64,000 nt of DNA from Corynebacterium gottingense (GCF_003693265.1 NZ_RDRE01000005.1:62001-126000), one strand, 5' to 3'; counted from the stretch's first letter, positions 56,528-64,000 are shown. Numbers and translations: made by a program. The notes: generated by a model not told the origin, from the letters alone.

Positions 56528-57457
56528 TTAGTCTTCTTCCTTCCTCCGTGCCGCCAGGATCACGCCGACCAGCACCAGGGCCATGCCCAATCCTGCGGCC
56601 CAGAGCACGTCAGCACCGGTAGAGGCCAGGAAGCCTCCGCGGTCGTCGTTGCTGTTGCTGCCGTTCGAGCCGCCACCGTTACTGCCGCCGCCTCCGCCGT
56701 TGGCGGTGGCCAGGCCAGTGGTCGTTTCGGTGGTGCGCACCGTCGTCGGCTCCGTGGTGCGCTTGGTGGTGGTTTCGCCCGTCGTCTTCGTGGTGGTGCG
56801 GGTGCGCTCCGTCGATGGCGTGCGCTCCGTGCTCGGCGTCACAGTCGGGGTGGTGGTCACCGTGGTGGTCGGCGGAGTCGGGGGCGGGGTGTTCGGCGAG
56901 GTCGAGCCGCCTGGCAGGTTGTTGCCCGGCTTGGTCACGATCACGTTGTCATAGTTGAAGCGGTCGCCCGTCGCGTTGGCCAGCGGCAGGACGATCAGCT
57001 TCGGGTTGGACAGCCGGTAGTCGTAGTCGGAATCCGGCGCGGACTCCTCGAGCAGGTACAGGCCCGGCCGCAAGTCCATGAACTGTACGCGGCCGTTGTC
57101 GCCGGTGGTGAGGGTGGAGATTTTGTCCAGTCCGGCAGCGTGGGCGTCGTCAAGCGACATGCTCCGCGCCGCGCTACGGCCGCCGGACGTGGTGATGTCC
57201 ACACCGCGCACCTGCGACAGCGTGAAGATTGCGCCGGCGATGGACGTCGGCTTCTGGCCCGCCGGGATGTCGTCGTAAGGGTTGCTGGCTACCTTGCGGA
57301 CCATCAGCGAGATCGGCTCGTTGACGTCGACGCTTTCCGCCGCGATGTTGCGGTCGTTGCCGCTGATGACACGGTCGTCTGCGGTAGCAGGCAGCGACGC
57401 GCCGACGAGCACCACCGACACCGCACCAGCGGCCGCGAAGTATTTGAGTGTGCGCAC
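56528..57457 (-). CDS. Minor/base pilin, SpaB-like, with LASTG sorting signal
   Basis: A 309-residue wall protein. The signal peptide (to about residue 26) is followed by one Cna_B-type pilin domain (ISLMVRKVASNPYDDIPAG...GLYLLEESAPDSDYDYRLSNPKLIVLPLAN), where YLLEESAP is the E-box. A Thr-rich stalk and a Gly/Asn/Ser linker lead to LASTGA with membrane segment and RRKEED tail. Size and position identify it as the pilus base subunit. The GTG start is 6 bases after the sortase stop, and its stop overlaps the region before the tip gene. Confidence 0.87.
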   Translation of the reverse strand: MRTLKYFAAAGAVSVVLVGASLPATADDRVISGNDRNIAAESVDVNEPISLMVRKVASNPYDDIPAGQKPTSIAGAIFTLSQVRGVDITTSGGRSAARSMSLDDAHAAGLDKISTLTTGDNGRVQFMDLRPGLYLLEESAPDSDYDYRLSNPKLIVLPLANATGDRFNYDNVIVTKPGNNLPGGSTSPNTPPPTPPTTTVTTTPTVTPSTERTPSTERTRTTTKTTGETTTKRTTEPTTVRTTETTTGLATANGGGGGSNGGGSNGSNSNDDRGGFLASTGADVLWAAGLGMALVLVGVILAARRKEED

Positions 57458-57463
57458 TAGGAC

Positions 57464-58366
57464 TTAAACCTCCTCGTTCGAAGCGCCCGCGCGATCGTTC
57501 TTCTTTTTCTCGCGCCAGATCCACCAGGCCAAGCCCAGGAGAATCGCCAGCGCAACAAGTCCGAGCGCCCACATCCACCACTGCACGGTGCTGGTGGATT
57601 CATCGAGCACGCTCGCCTCGTCCGGATCCATGGGGACGCGCTCCGCGTGGACGAGAAGGCGGTGCGTGTTAATGCCGTAGGGGGTGCAGGTGATCAGGGT
57701 GAGCAGGTCGCGACCTTCCTCGGCGCGGAGGCTGTCAGTCTCCTCGGGCAGGACCACCTCGATGTCGTAGACCTGGTACTTCATCCGCTCGCCGAAGGTG
57801 GAGAGGTAGATGGCGTCGCCGACTTCGACGTCCACGAGGTCGTCGAAAAGCGTGGCGTTGGTCAGGCCCGTGTGACCGGTGATCACCGAGTGGAAACCCT
57901 CGCCGCCGGTGGGCAGCGCCGAGCCGTACAGGTGGCCGAGGCCCTTCTGTAGCGTCTCGTCGCGCGTGCCGTGGTAGACGGGCAGGCGGAGGTCAATCGA
58001 CGGGATGGCCAGCTGCGACATCGCGGACACGCCCTCGAGGTGCTTCTCGTACTCCTGGTAGTCCAGGTTGTCCTCGGAGATGCGTGCAAGCCACGGGTCC
58101 AGAATCGGGCCGTCGGTGTGCGTGCGGTTGTACTCCTTGGCCGCCTCGAGCGCTTGGTTGATCTGCTCCGGCGGCGCCTCTTGGATCTGCTCCTCGTACT
58201 GCTTGGCCACCTGCTCCTGCACCCGGTTGTTCCACTGGGTGGCCACGACCGGGTACATCAGCACCATCAGCCCCGCCAGGATAATGATGACCGGCAGCGC
58301 AATGCGCTGGAAAAACGGCTTCTGCGCCGGCTTTTTGCGGTGCTTGCCTTCCACGGCAGTAGTCAC
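57464..58366 (-). CDS. Class C (pilin-polymerising) sortase
   Basis: Transpeptidase that links pilins into a fibre. It has two membrane segments (about residues 22-42 and near the C-terminus), the class C lid motif DPW (residues 90-92), catalytic His165 in TGHTGL, Cys227 in TLITCTPYG and Arg236 in NTHRLLVH. At 300 residues it is typical of SrtA/B/C of C. diphtheriae. It lies second in the operon, after the major pilin. Confidence 0.95.
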   Translation of the reverse strand: MTTAVEGKHRKKPAQKPFFQRIALPVIIILAGLMVLMYPVVATQWNNRVQEQVAKQYEEQIQEAPPEQINQALEAAKEYNRTHTDGPILDPWLARISEDNLDYQEYEKHLEGVSAMSQLAIPSIDLRLPVYHGTRDETLQKGLGHLYGSALPTGGEGFHSVITGHTGLTNATLFDDLVDVEVGDAIYLSTFGERMKYQVYDIEVVLPEETDSLRAEEGRDLLTLITCTPYGINTHRLLVHAERVPMDPDEASVLDESTSTVQWWMWALGLVALAILLGLAWWIWREKKKNDRAGASNEEV

Positions 58367-58456
58367 TGCGCGATCCTTCCTACCTAGGCACGGCTGATGT
58401 GTAAAAACTGGGCGGGAGTTTTACGCCTTCCCGCGTTGAGGCGTTGGGCGCCCATT

Positions 58457-58469
58457 GCTTATCGACGCC
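58457..58469 (+). repeat. Iterated 13-mer copy 15 (intergenic)
   Basis: Perfect copy in the 193-base gap between major pilin and sortase genes, with no coding role, followed by CACTCGCACCCCCGCCAG. Confidence 0.9.
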
Positions 58470-58520
58470 CACTCGCACCCCCGCCAGCCCCTCACCAAGG
58501 GCCGGACGGGAGTACCGGGT

Positions 58521-58549
58521 GGTCAGCGCACCGTTATCGTGCGCCGACC
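58521..58549 (-). terminator. Hairpin after the major pilin gene
   Basis: GGTC-G-GCGCAC on the minus strand pairs with GTGCGC-T-GACC around a 7-base loop, 10 bases after the pilin stop. There is no T run. It probably reduces read-through into the sortase gene or protects the pilin mRNA 3' end. Confidence 0.55.
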
Positions 58550-58559
58550 TTGGAAAGGC

Positions 58560-60284
58560 TTACGCCGCCTGGGAGTTGCGACGTGCCGCGTAGACACCGC
58601 CGCCGATGATGGCCAGGCCAGCCAGCACGATGATCAGGACACCCATGCCACCGGTGTTGGGCAGGAGCGGAACAGAGTTCTTGATGTTGTTCACCGCAAC
58701 GCCGTTCATGATCTTGGTGCCGCCCTCTGCGTAGCCAGCAGACTTTGCATCAGTGCTAGTGAGGAAGTTCGCTGGCTGTTTACCGTTCTTGGTTTTACGT
58801 GTCAGCTCGAGCGGATAGACAGCATTCTTGTCGAAGGTGTAGCCAGCCGGAGCTTTGGTCTCACGCAGACAGTACTTGCCCGGGTCCTGCACTACAGCAT
58901 CGTCGGCGTAGTCGGTGACGTGCAGGCCCTGGAAGGTCAGCTTGCCTTCCTTGTCGGTCTTCCCGGACGTGATCGCGTCGCCGTCGATCTTCGTGCCGTC
59001 GGCGTTGCACTTACCTACCTCGAAGGTTGCGCCTTCAAGAGCCTTACGGGTGCCATTTTCCTCACCGGTCTTGTACACCTCGATGTTGCCGAAGTAGGAA
59101 ACGACCTTGTCGTTCGGGGTCTCGCTCGGCGGTGTGCCACCCGGAGGGGTAGTCGGCGGGGTCTTCGGCGGAACCTCGGAGAAGCTGCTGTCGTCAGTGG
59201 AGTGGCGGAAGTACTCGCGAACGGAGTTCTCCACCTCCTGGTCAGCGTTAGCGCCCTCGAGTAGCTTCGCGTTTACAGTGGCGATCACGCGGTCGCCCGG
59301 CTTAAGTACGGAAGGCTTCACGCCGACGAAGAAGCCTGCGTTCGCGCCAGCGGCAAGGTTCTTGTCCGCGACGGAGCCGTAGCCCGCGTCCGCACCGACA
59401 GCGAAGTCTGTGCCCTTGGTCAGGTCCTTCTCAGCACCGTCAGTGCTGATGACCTTGACAGTCAGGTTCTCGTAGTCCGGCGTGATCTCAGTGTTGTTGT
59501 ACGCATCGCGCAGACCGAACCAGTCGAGCTTTTTGCCTTCCTGAGCAGACGGCACGACGCCGGTCAGCGTGTAGGTCACCTTATCCTGTTTGAGGGCGTG
59601 CTTGTCCTTATCCGCGACAGTCTTTTCAACGCGTGCGAAGGAGTTCTTCGGGTATACGTTGACGTTGGAGATCCAGCCTTCACCAGCCGGGTTGGTCATC
59701 GGCAGGAACACGATGAACGGGTCAGCCGGGATGAGAGTCTCGGTGCCGTTCTTGTCAAACTTTGCGGCCGGGGCCGGCAGCGTGTCCGCCGTCTTCGTTT
59801 CGGTGACAAGGTATGCGCCGGCAGGCAGGTTAGAGAACGTTGCCTTGCCGTCGCTGTCAGTGGACAGCTCCTTAGCGGTAAACCCGGTGTCCTTGGTGAT
59901 CGTCGGCTTATTGGCGACACCGGCCTTGTTGTACTCCTGGGACAGCTTTGCGAGACGGTTGAAGTCCTCCTGCTTGCGGATGTCGCCCTGGAGCTTCTCG
60001 ACCTTGAACTTGGCCCCCTCAAGTGCCGCGCCGGAAACCTTGGCGTCCTCCTGACCGGTGCCGACACGCAGCTCGGTCGGGTTGTAGCGCTTGTTCACCG
60101 TCAGGGAGAAGTTGCTGCCCTCGGGAATGCTGGAGGATGCAGCCTTCTGCTCGGTCGCGCGCGGGGCCGGATCCGCCGTGTTCGTCGTCTGCGCGAACGC
60201 GTCAGTAGCGATACCGGCGGAGCCGGCGAAGGTCAGGCCCGCAGCAACAGCGATGGCTGCGGTCTTTGCAATGGCTTTGGCCAT
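58560..60284 (-). CDS. Major pilin, SpaA/SpaD-like fimbrial shaft subunit
   Basis: A 574-residue precursor. It has a signal peptide, then N-domain, and the pilin motif WISNVNVYPKN whose Lys is the polymerisation site. A middle fibre domain, a Pro-rich hinge (PPKTPPTTPPGGTPPSE), a Cna_B domain with E-box YCLRETKAPAGY, and LPNTGG (about residue 541) with anchor complete it. All three elements needed for covalent pilus assembly are intact. It is the first gene of the operon, with RBS AAAGGA at a good distance. Confidence 0.95.
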   Translation of the reverse strand: MAKAIAKTAAIAVAAGLTFAGSAGIATDAFAQTTNTADPAPRATEQKAASSSIPEGSNFSLTVNKRYNPTELRVGTGQEDAKVSGAALEGAKFKVEKLQGDIRKQEDFNRLAKLSQEYNKAGVANKPTITKDTGFTAKELSTDSDGKATFSNLPAGAYLVTETKTADTLPAPAAKFDKNGTETLIPADPFIVFLPMTNPAGEGWISNVNVYPKNSFARVEKTVADKDKHALKQDKVTYTLTGVVPSAQEGKKLDWFGLRDAYNNTEITPDYENLTVKVISTDGAEKDLTKGTDFAVGADAGYGSVADKNLAAGANAGFFVGVKPSVLKPGDRVIATVNAKLLEGANADQEVENSVREYFRHSTDDSSFSEVPPKTPPTTPPGGTPPSETPNDKVVSYFGNIEVYKTGEENGTRKALEGATFEVGKCNADGTKIDGDAITSGKTDKEGKLTFQGLHVTDYADDAVVQDPGKYCLRETKAPAGYTFDKNAVYPLELTRKTKNGKQPANFLTSTDAKSAGYAEGGTKIMNGVAVNNIKNSVPLLPNTGGMGVLIIVLAGLAIIGGGVYAARRNSQAA

Positions 60285-60750
60285 GGTGAAAGTCCTTTCG
60301 GAAAATCAGAAATCGCTGGGCCCAAAGTGGTCAGCGGTGGGAAAGGTGCGCCGAGAACGGCACTCCCGGCTTGAACATGGGGCCCAGCATGGGCACCACT
60401 AAGGAATCTAAACCCAAACTGCATGAGTGTCTAGATAAATACATGTCTATTTCAATTAACTAGGGCTCAACTGGAAAAAATTTTAATATGCAGACATTTA
60501 TGCAGCTAGTTTGCACTTCTTCACTAGAGAGTCAAGGCCCCTGACCTGGGAACTTGAATGTTTGACTAAGTCCCCAAAGATTGGCGGAGTGTGGTGAGAC
60601 ACATTCAACCCCTGGATACTCTTCGCCACAGCACCTCCCTCGGGTGTGGACGAACGGGGGTAGAAAGCCAGGAGGTAGGGCACAAAAAAGGGGCGCCCGC
60701 ACATCAAGCGAGCGCCCAAGCCGACGATTCAGCCGGCGGCTTCCACAGAG
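60285..60750 (-). other. Pilus operon promoter and leader region (no gene)
   Basis: 466 bases without a credible gene. The part next to the pilin is a GC-rich leader containing the inverted repeat GCTGGGCCC (60315-60323) / GGGCCCAGC (60380-60388). Further up (60389-60560) it is AT-rich, with TTGAAA followed after 16 bases by TAGACA as a possible promoter on the minus strand, and repeated ATGCAG words. The far end holds the terminator of the next gene. Confidence 0.6.
60684..60717 (-). terminator. Terminator of the AETG wall-protein gene
   Basis: Stem GGGCGC-T-CGC / GCG-G-GCGCCC with a 7-base loop, then TTTTTT on the minus strand. Confidence 0.85.
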
Positions 60751-61590
60751 CTACACCAGGTAGCGGCGTCCCACCACAAAAACCGCAGCGCCAACCGCGG
60801 AGGCGATCAACAGCGCCACGAGCGCGCGAGCCACTGTGTTGGAGCCGGTCTCGGCAGCCATGCCGCGGGCCTGTACCTCGGTGGCACCGGCAACAGCATC
60901 CGCGGTCACGGGCGCGGCCTGCTGCTGCACCTCCACAGCGGGTGCTGCCTCACCGTCGGCCTGCTCGGTCTTACCACCGGCCCGAGCCTCCTCCAGCCCC
61001 TGCTCACGGATCGCACCAGCGTTGCCCGCCACCAGCTGCGCCGAGGCTTCCGCCTCCTCTGGCGTCGGGGTTTCGGCAACGCGGGCCACGTCAGCAACGT
61101 AGGTGGCGCCGTCCTTGTTCAGGTAGTAGGTCTGCCCGTCCACGTTCAGCACAGACGGGAGCGCGACCAATCCGCCGGCAACTGGCGCCGGGTTGTTCGG
61201 GTCCACCGCGTCCGCGTCGAGCGCCTTCTCCGCCGGGGCCTGGTCCGCGTCGGGCTGCACCGGAGTGGCAGGCTGGTCGCCCTGCTGGCTCTCCGGCGCG
61301 TCGGCGGGAGTAGCCGGGGCGGAGGGGGCGGGCGCGGGGGCGTCGATAAGCCCTGCGACCGCTGCCCTGGTCACGTCGACCGCGCGCTCCTGGTCGTCGG
61401 CGCTCAGCTGCGCGTAGGGGGTGGCGACGAGGTTGGCGTCGGACACGTAGTGGTCCCCTGCCTGGTTGAGGAAGTAGGTGTCACCGAGGGCGTCCGTCAC
61501 CTCGGCGGGGAGGTCCTGCGCGCTGGCGAGCGGGGCCGCGGTGAGCGTGAGCGCACCGGCAAAGGCGACGGCGAGGGAAGTGCGGTTCAT
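60751..61590 (-). CDS. Cell-wall protein with AETG-type sorting signal
   Basis: A 279-residue exported protein. The signal peptide (ending ASAQ) is followed by two similar short modules (GDTYFLNQAGDHYVSDANLV and GQTYYLNKDGATYVADVARV) separated by a Pro/Ala/Gln linker. The C-terminus AAETGSNT, a hydrophobic helix and GRRYLV form a sorting signal, a variant of the LAETG/LAXTG type read by class E-like sortases. It lies directly before a non-polymerising sortase. The function is unknown. A 13-mer (61339) encodes LIDA at the start of the linker. Confidence 0.78.
   Translation of the reverse strand: MNRTSLAVAFAGALTLTAAPLASAQDLPAEVTDALGDTYFLNQAGDHYVSDANLVATPYAQLSADDQERAVDVTRAAVAGLIDAPAPAPSAPATPADAPESQQGDQPATPVQPDADQAPAEKALDADAVDPNNPAPVAGGLVALPSVLNVDGQTYYLNKDGATYVADVARVAETPTPEEAEASAQLVAGNAGAIREQGLEEARAGGKTEQADGEAAPAVEVQQQAAPVTADAVAGATEVQARGMAAETGSNTVARALVALLIASAVGAAVFVVGRRYLV
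61339..61351 (-). repeat. Iterated 13-mer copy 16
   Basis: Perfect copy in the AETG-protein gene, coding strand (LIDA); on + it follows GGAGGGGGCGGGCGCGG. Confidence 0.9.
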
Positions 61591-61714
61591 GGTGGTCTCC
61601 TGTCTCGAGCAAGGGTCACTCTCAAGTTCACCTTTAGACTTTACACAGAGGTGCCACGTTTTCCCAGGAGTCACACGTAACACATTGGCAACGATTGTCG
61701 CGCATGTGCGTCGG

Positions 61715-62392
61715 CTACCCAGCGGCCTCCACCGTCGCGTCGTCCACCACGCCCACAAACTGCCACCCAACCACCGCGTTGCGTACCGCCGCGGCGAGTG
61801 GGTTCACCGGCTGGATGCAAGAGATGGTGAGGAGGCGACCGGGCATGGGCTCGGTGCCCCACACGGAGGCGTCGTCAGCCAGCCCCTCCTTCTCCGGGTT
61901 GTGCATGTCCGTCGCGCGGTACTCCAACCACTTGCCCGCCGCGCGCGAGTCCTGCGTGCGCAGGTAAAGCGTGTCCCCCTCGCGCACGTTGTGCGCATTC
62001 GCGCGCGCGTCGTACAGCCCGTCAAACACACCGTGCACCGCCGCGCCAGTATGCCCCGCCACCACGACAAGGTCGCCAGCACCCGGGCCCGGCAGCTGGT
62101 ACGGCTTCCCCTCCGCCGTGTACGCGCACGCCTTGCCCATCGACGCCGGATTGATCGCACCGTCCTTCACCCGGCAATCCCCCTCCTCAAACTCGGCGCG
62201 CAAGCCTATCTGCGGCACCACGATCTCCACCGGCCGCGACTGCCCAATCGGGCCCGCCTCACCCGGCTCCCCTCCCGCACACCGGCTCAGCAGCGCCACC
62301 GGCAGCGCTAACACCGCCACCAGCATCGCAAGCACCATCGCGCGCCGCACCCAATACACCCACTGCGGGCGACGCGGTCTCCGGGATCCCAT
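61715..62392 (-). CDS. Second sortase (class E/F-like, wall anchoring)
   Basis: A 225-residue sortase with one N-terminal membrane segment (about residues 17-35) and no C-terminal anchor or lid. Catalytic residues are His114 in VAGHTGA, Cys192 in RLLTISCIQ and Arg204 in AAAVRNAV. The extra cysteines in GDCRVKDG and KACAYTAEG may form a disulfide. This layout fits the actinobacterial class E/F group that attaches single proteins to the wall, and its likely local substrate is the adjacent AETG protein. It could also anchor finished pili. The start is MGSRRPRRP at 62392; the longer frame overlaps the rhodanese. Confidence 0.82.
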   Translation of the reverse strand: MGSRRPRRPQWVYWVRRAMVLAMLVAVLALPVALLSRCAGGEPGEAGPIGQSRPVEIVVPQIGLRAEFEEGDCRVKDGAINPASMGKACAYTAEGKPYQLPGPGAGDLVVVAGHTGAAVHGVFDGLYDARANAHNVREGDTLYLRTQDSRAAGKWLEYRATDMHNPEKEGLADDASVWGTEPMPGRLLTISCIQPVNPLAAAVRNAVVGWQFVGVVDDATVEAAG

Positions 62393-62419
62393 GGCGCAAT
62401 AGCGTATAGGATCGGCCCC

Positions 62420-62713
62420 ATGAAAACAGTCAATGTCACAGAAGTACCGCAGGGAGCACAGCTTATCGACGTCCGCGAGCCCGACGAGTTCGCCATCGCC
62501 CACGCCGCGGGCGCCGTCAATCTTCCCCTGTCCAACTTTGTCGGCCTAGCAGACAAGATCGACCCGGACCAGGACATCTACGTCATCTGCAAGTCCGGCG
62601 GCCGCTCAGCCCACGCCGCCGAGTACCTGGAGCAGGCCCGCGGTTGGGACAACGTCATCAACGTCGCCGGTGGCACAGGCGCCTGGCTCGCCGCCGACCT
62701 CCCCACGGAATAG
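62420..62713 (+). CDS. Single-domain rhodanese-like protein
   Basis: A 97-residue sulfurtransferase-fold protein with the active-site loop CKSGGRS, LIDVREPDEF and GGTGAWLAADLP. Single-domain forms carry persulfide sulfur for redox or thiolation reactions; the partner is unknown. It starts at ATG 62420, divergent from the sortase with 27 bases between starts. The LIDV segment is encoded by GCTTATCGACGTC, a natural near-match to the iterated word. Confidence 0.9.
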   Translation: MKTVNVTEVPQGAQLIDVREPDEFAIAHAAGAVNLPLSNFVGLADKIDPDQDIYVICKSGGRSAHAAEYLEQARGWDNVINVAGGTGAWLAADLPTE

Positions 62714-62770
62714 CCGCCTGCCCCGGCAAAACGCACCGCCCGGCGGGGGCAGTTTTCCGCGCAACTGTAA

Positions 62771-62800
62771 TTGATTGAATTAGCCAACTAACCGTATGAT
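62771..62800 (+). promoter_or_regulatory. Promoter and palindrome of the MarR gene
   Basis: TTGATT (62771-62776) and TATGAT (62795-62800) with an 18-base spacer; the ATG at 62807 is then at or near +1. The palindrome TTAG-CCAA-CTAA (62780-62791) lies in the spacer, where a repressor would block polymerase, so autoregulation is likely. Confidence 0.65.
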
Positions 62801-62806
62801 GTGGGC

Positions 62807-63250
62807 ATGGCAACGCACGACGAGCTCCCCAATGCACTCACCAAGTCCCCGTCCTTCCAGATCGAGCGGGTCCGCCGCCACACCAAGGAAGAGGTGGAGC
62901 GCACCCTGTTCAAGCACGACGTGAGCATGCGCGGCTTTTGGGTACTCACCTGCGTTGACAACACTGCACTGTCGCAGTCGCAGCTGTCCAGCCTGCTGGC
63001 TGTCGACGCCTCCGACATGGTCCGCCTCGTCGATTCGCTGGAGAACCTGGGCTGGGTCAAGCGCGACCGCGACCCGAAGGACCGGCGCCGCCAGATCGTC
63101 ACCGCGACCAAGAAAGGCTCCAAGGCGTTGGGGACGCTCGCCGAGGAGGTCGCCGATGCCGAGGACCGCGCCCTCGACGCGTCCAGCGCCAAGCAGCTCA
63201 AGAGCCTGAAGAAGCTGTCGAAGGCGATTCTGCAGGACGAGGACCAGTAG
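62807..63250 (+). CDS. MarR-family transcriptional regulator
   Basis: A 147-residue winged-helix regulator. The recognition region is LSQSQLSSLLAVDASDMVRLVDSLENLGWVKR followed by the wing RDPKDRRRQIVTATKKG. Helices at both ends form the dimer. It begins at the ATG at 62807 right after a good promoter with an internal palindrome, so it probably represses itself. No efflux or catabolic gene is adjacent on the same strand. The ligand and other targets are unknown. Confidence 0.9.
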   Translation: MATHDELPNALTKSPSFQIERVRRHTKEEVERTLFKHDVSMRGFWVLTCVDNTALSQSQLSSLLAVDASDMVRLVDSLENLGWVKRDRDPKDRRRQIVTATKKGSKALGTLAEEVADAEDRALDASSAKQLKSLKKLSKAILQDEDQ

Positions 63251-63263
63251 GGGCGTCGATAAG
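63251..63263 (-). repeat. Iterated 13-mer copy 17 (intergenic)
   Basis: Perfect copy beginning on the base after the MarR stop codon, with no coding role, next to the ppk2 terminator. Confidence 0.9.
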
Positions 63264-63268
63264 CGAAA

Positions 63269-63292
63269 AGCCCGGCCCCCGTGGGGACCGGG
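63269..63292 (-). terminator. Terminator of ppk2
   Basis: Stem GCCCGG/CCGGGC with inner CCCC/GGGG pairing, followed on the minus strand by TTTT; it separates the convergent MarR and ppk2 genes. Confidence 0.75.
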
Positions 63293-63307
63293 CAATGAGG
63301 CGCGAGC

Positions 63308-64000
63308 TTAGTCGCCGATCTGGTCGCGGCCGCGCTTGACAATCAGCGGGTCCGGCTCGCCGACGAGCTCGTGGTCCTTGTTCGTGTACTCAAACTTGGA
63401 CAGGATGTAGCGCATCGCGTTGAGGCGGGCGCGCTTCTTGTCGTTGGACTTGATGGTCACCCACGGGGACTCGTCTGTATCGGTGTAGCGGAACTGCTCC
63501 TCCTTGGCGCGGGTGTAGTCGTCCCACTTGTCCAGCGAGGCCAGGTCCATCGGGGACAGCTTCCATTGGCGGACCGGGTCCACCTGGCGGATGGCAAAGC
63601 GGGTGCGCTGCTCGCGCTGGGTCACGGAGAACCAGAACTTGGTCAGCGAGATGCCGGAGCCCAAGATCATGTTCTCCAGCATCGGTACCTCGCGAAGGAA
63701 CTCCGCGTGCTGCGACTCGGTGCAGAAGCCCATGACGCGCTCGACGCCCGAGCGGTTGTACCAAGAGCGGTCAAAGAACACGATCTCGCCCGCCGACGGG
63801 AAGTGCTCAATGTAGCGCTGGAAGTACCACGAGGTGGACTCGCGCGGGCTGGGCTTCTCCAGCGCAACCGTACGGGCACCACGCGGGTTGAGGTGCTCGT
63901 TGAAGCGCTTAATGGTGCCGCCCTTGCCGGCGGCGTCGCGCCCCTCGAAAAGGATGATGTGGCGCTGGCCCGTGTCCTTGGTCCAGTTCTGCCACTTCAG
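63308..64000 (-). CDS. ppk2: Polyphosphate kinase 2 (PPK2), cut by window edge
   Basis: Polyphosphate:nucleotide phosphotransferase that makes GTP or ATP from polyphosphate. Walker A is EGRDAAGKGGT, the middle has EKPSPRESTSWYFQRY and FDRSWYNRSGVERVMGF (Walker B and lid), and the C-terminus is KFEYTNKDHELVGEPDP. About 230 residues are in the window; the N-terminus is beyond the right edge and the frame is open to 64000. The length to the C-terminus fits class I one-domain PPK2. Confidence 0.93.
   Translation of the reverse strand: MKWQNWTKDTGQRHIILFEGRDAAGKGGTIKRFNEHLNPRGARTVALEKPSPRESTSWYFQRYIEHFPSAGEIVFFDRSWYNRSGVERVMGFCTESQHAEFLREVPMLENMILGSGISLTKFWFSVTQREQRTRFAIRQVDPVRQWKLSPMDLASLDKWDDYTRAKEEQFRYTDTDESPWVTIKSNDKKRARLNAMRYILSKFEYTNKDHELVGEPDPLIVKRGRDQIGD

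Noticed and set aside
58380-58480. Further GC-rich inverted words in the pilin-sortase gap as a riboswitch
   Set aside because: The arms are short and can pair in several ways; nothing matches a known riboswitch class.
62461-62473. GCTTATCGACGTC in the rhodanese gene
   Set aside because: It encodes the conserved LIDVREP motif of the family, so the protein explains it.

Overview
The window is a 64 kb piece of a high-GC actinobacterial chromosome, almost certainly a Corynebacterium. The evidence is the thrE / lysine-rich protein / otsA / lipoprotein / otsB / LacI (ipsA) / zinc-transporter order seen in C. glutamicum, and the carD-ispD-ispF-cysS-rlmB, lpqE-radA, ftsH-folEPBK and hpt-tilS-dacB-ppa blocks shared with mycobacteria. 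Mycobacterial comparisons here rest on remembered gene order, not on a search.

Layout. 1-1.3 kb: a PhoP-type two-component system, with the kinase cut by the left edge. 1.5-9.4 kb: tRNA-Thr, the threonine exporter, trehalose synthesis (otsA/otsB), a LacI regulator, and a zinc ABC transporter behind a Zur-like palindrome. 9.4-10.5 kb: an AT-richer insertion with an AbiF-type HEPN gene and a promoter-hairpin unit upstream of it. 10.5-21.1 kb: conserved housekeeping (rlmB, cysS, ispF, ispD, carD, lpqE, radA, carbonic anhydrase, mutY, zupT, a secreted lipase). 21.1-31 kb: clpC with a ClgR-like operator, an HNH protein, and a PTS block (EIIBCA, LicT/BglG antiterminator, EI) governed by a RAT/terminator switch embedded in the end of the upstream gene. 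31-43.8 kb: lysS, an MFS exporter, a divergent panC, the folate operon, ftsH and hpt. 43.8-46.9 kb: tilS, dacB, ppa. 47-62.4 kb: a surface region with a metzincin-like protease carrying a Thr-rich repeat stalk, a complete Spa-type pilus operon (major pilin, class C sortase, base pilin, tip pilin) plus a second shortened tip paralogue, then an AETG-type wall protein next to a second sortase. 62.4-64 kb: a rhodanese, an autoregulated MarR repressor, and PPK2 cut by the right edge.

The most unusual signal cuts across all of this. A 13-base word, GCTTATCGACGCC, occurs perfectly 17 times (9 on +, 8 on -), where about 0.003 copies would be expected by chance. Fifteen copies lie inside genes of unrelated function and two are intergenic. 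Inside genes it is always read in one of two frames, giving Leu-Ile-Asp-Ala or Ala-Ser-Ile-Ser. It behaves like a highly iterated genomic motif, of the kind seen with DNA uptake or architecture signals, and not like a protein motif. I know of no description of it, but I could not search.

Other points of interest are a radA gene whose only reasonable start codon is ATC, the apparent absence of disA from its usual place beside radA, a composition break inside the large tip-pilin gene, and several apparently leaderless genes.
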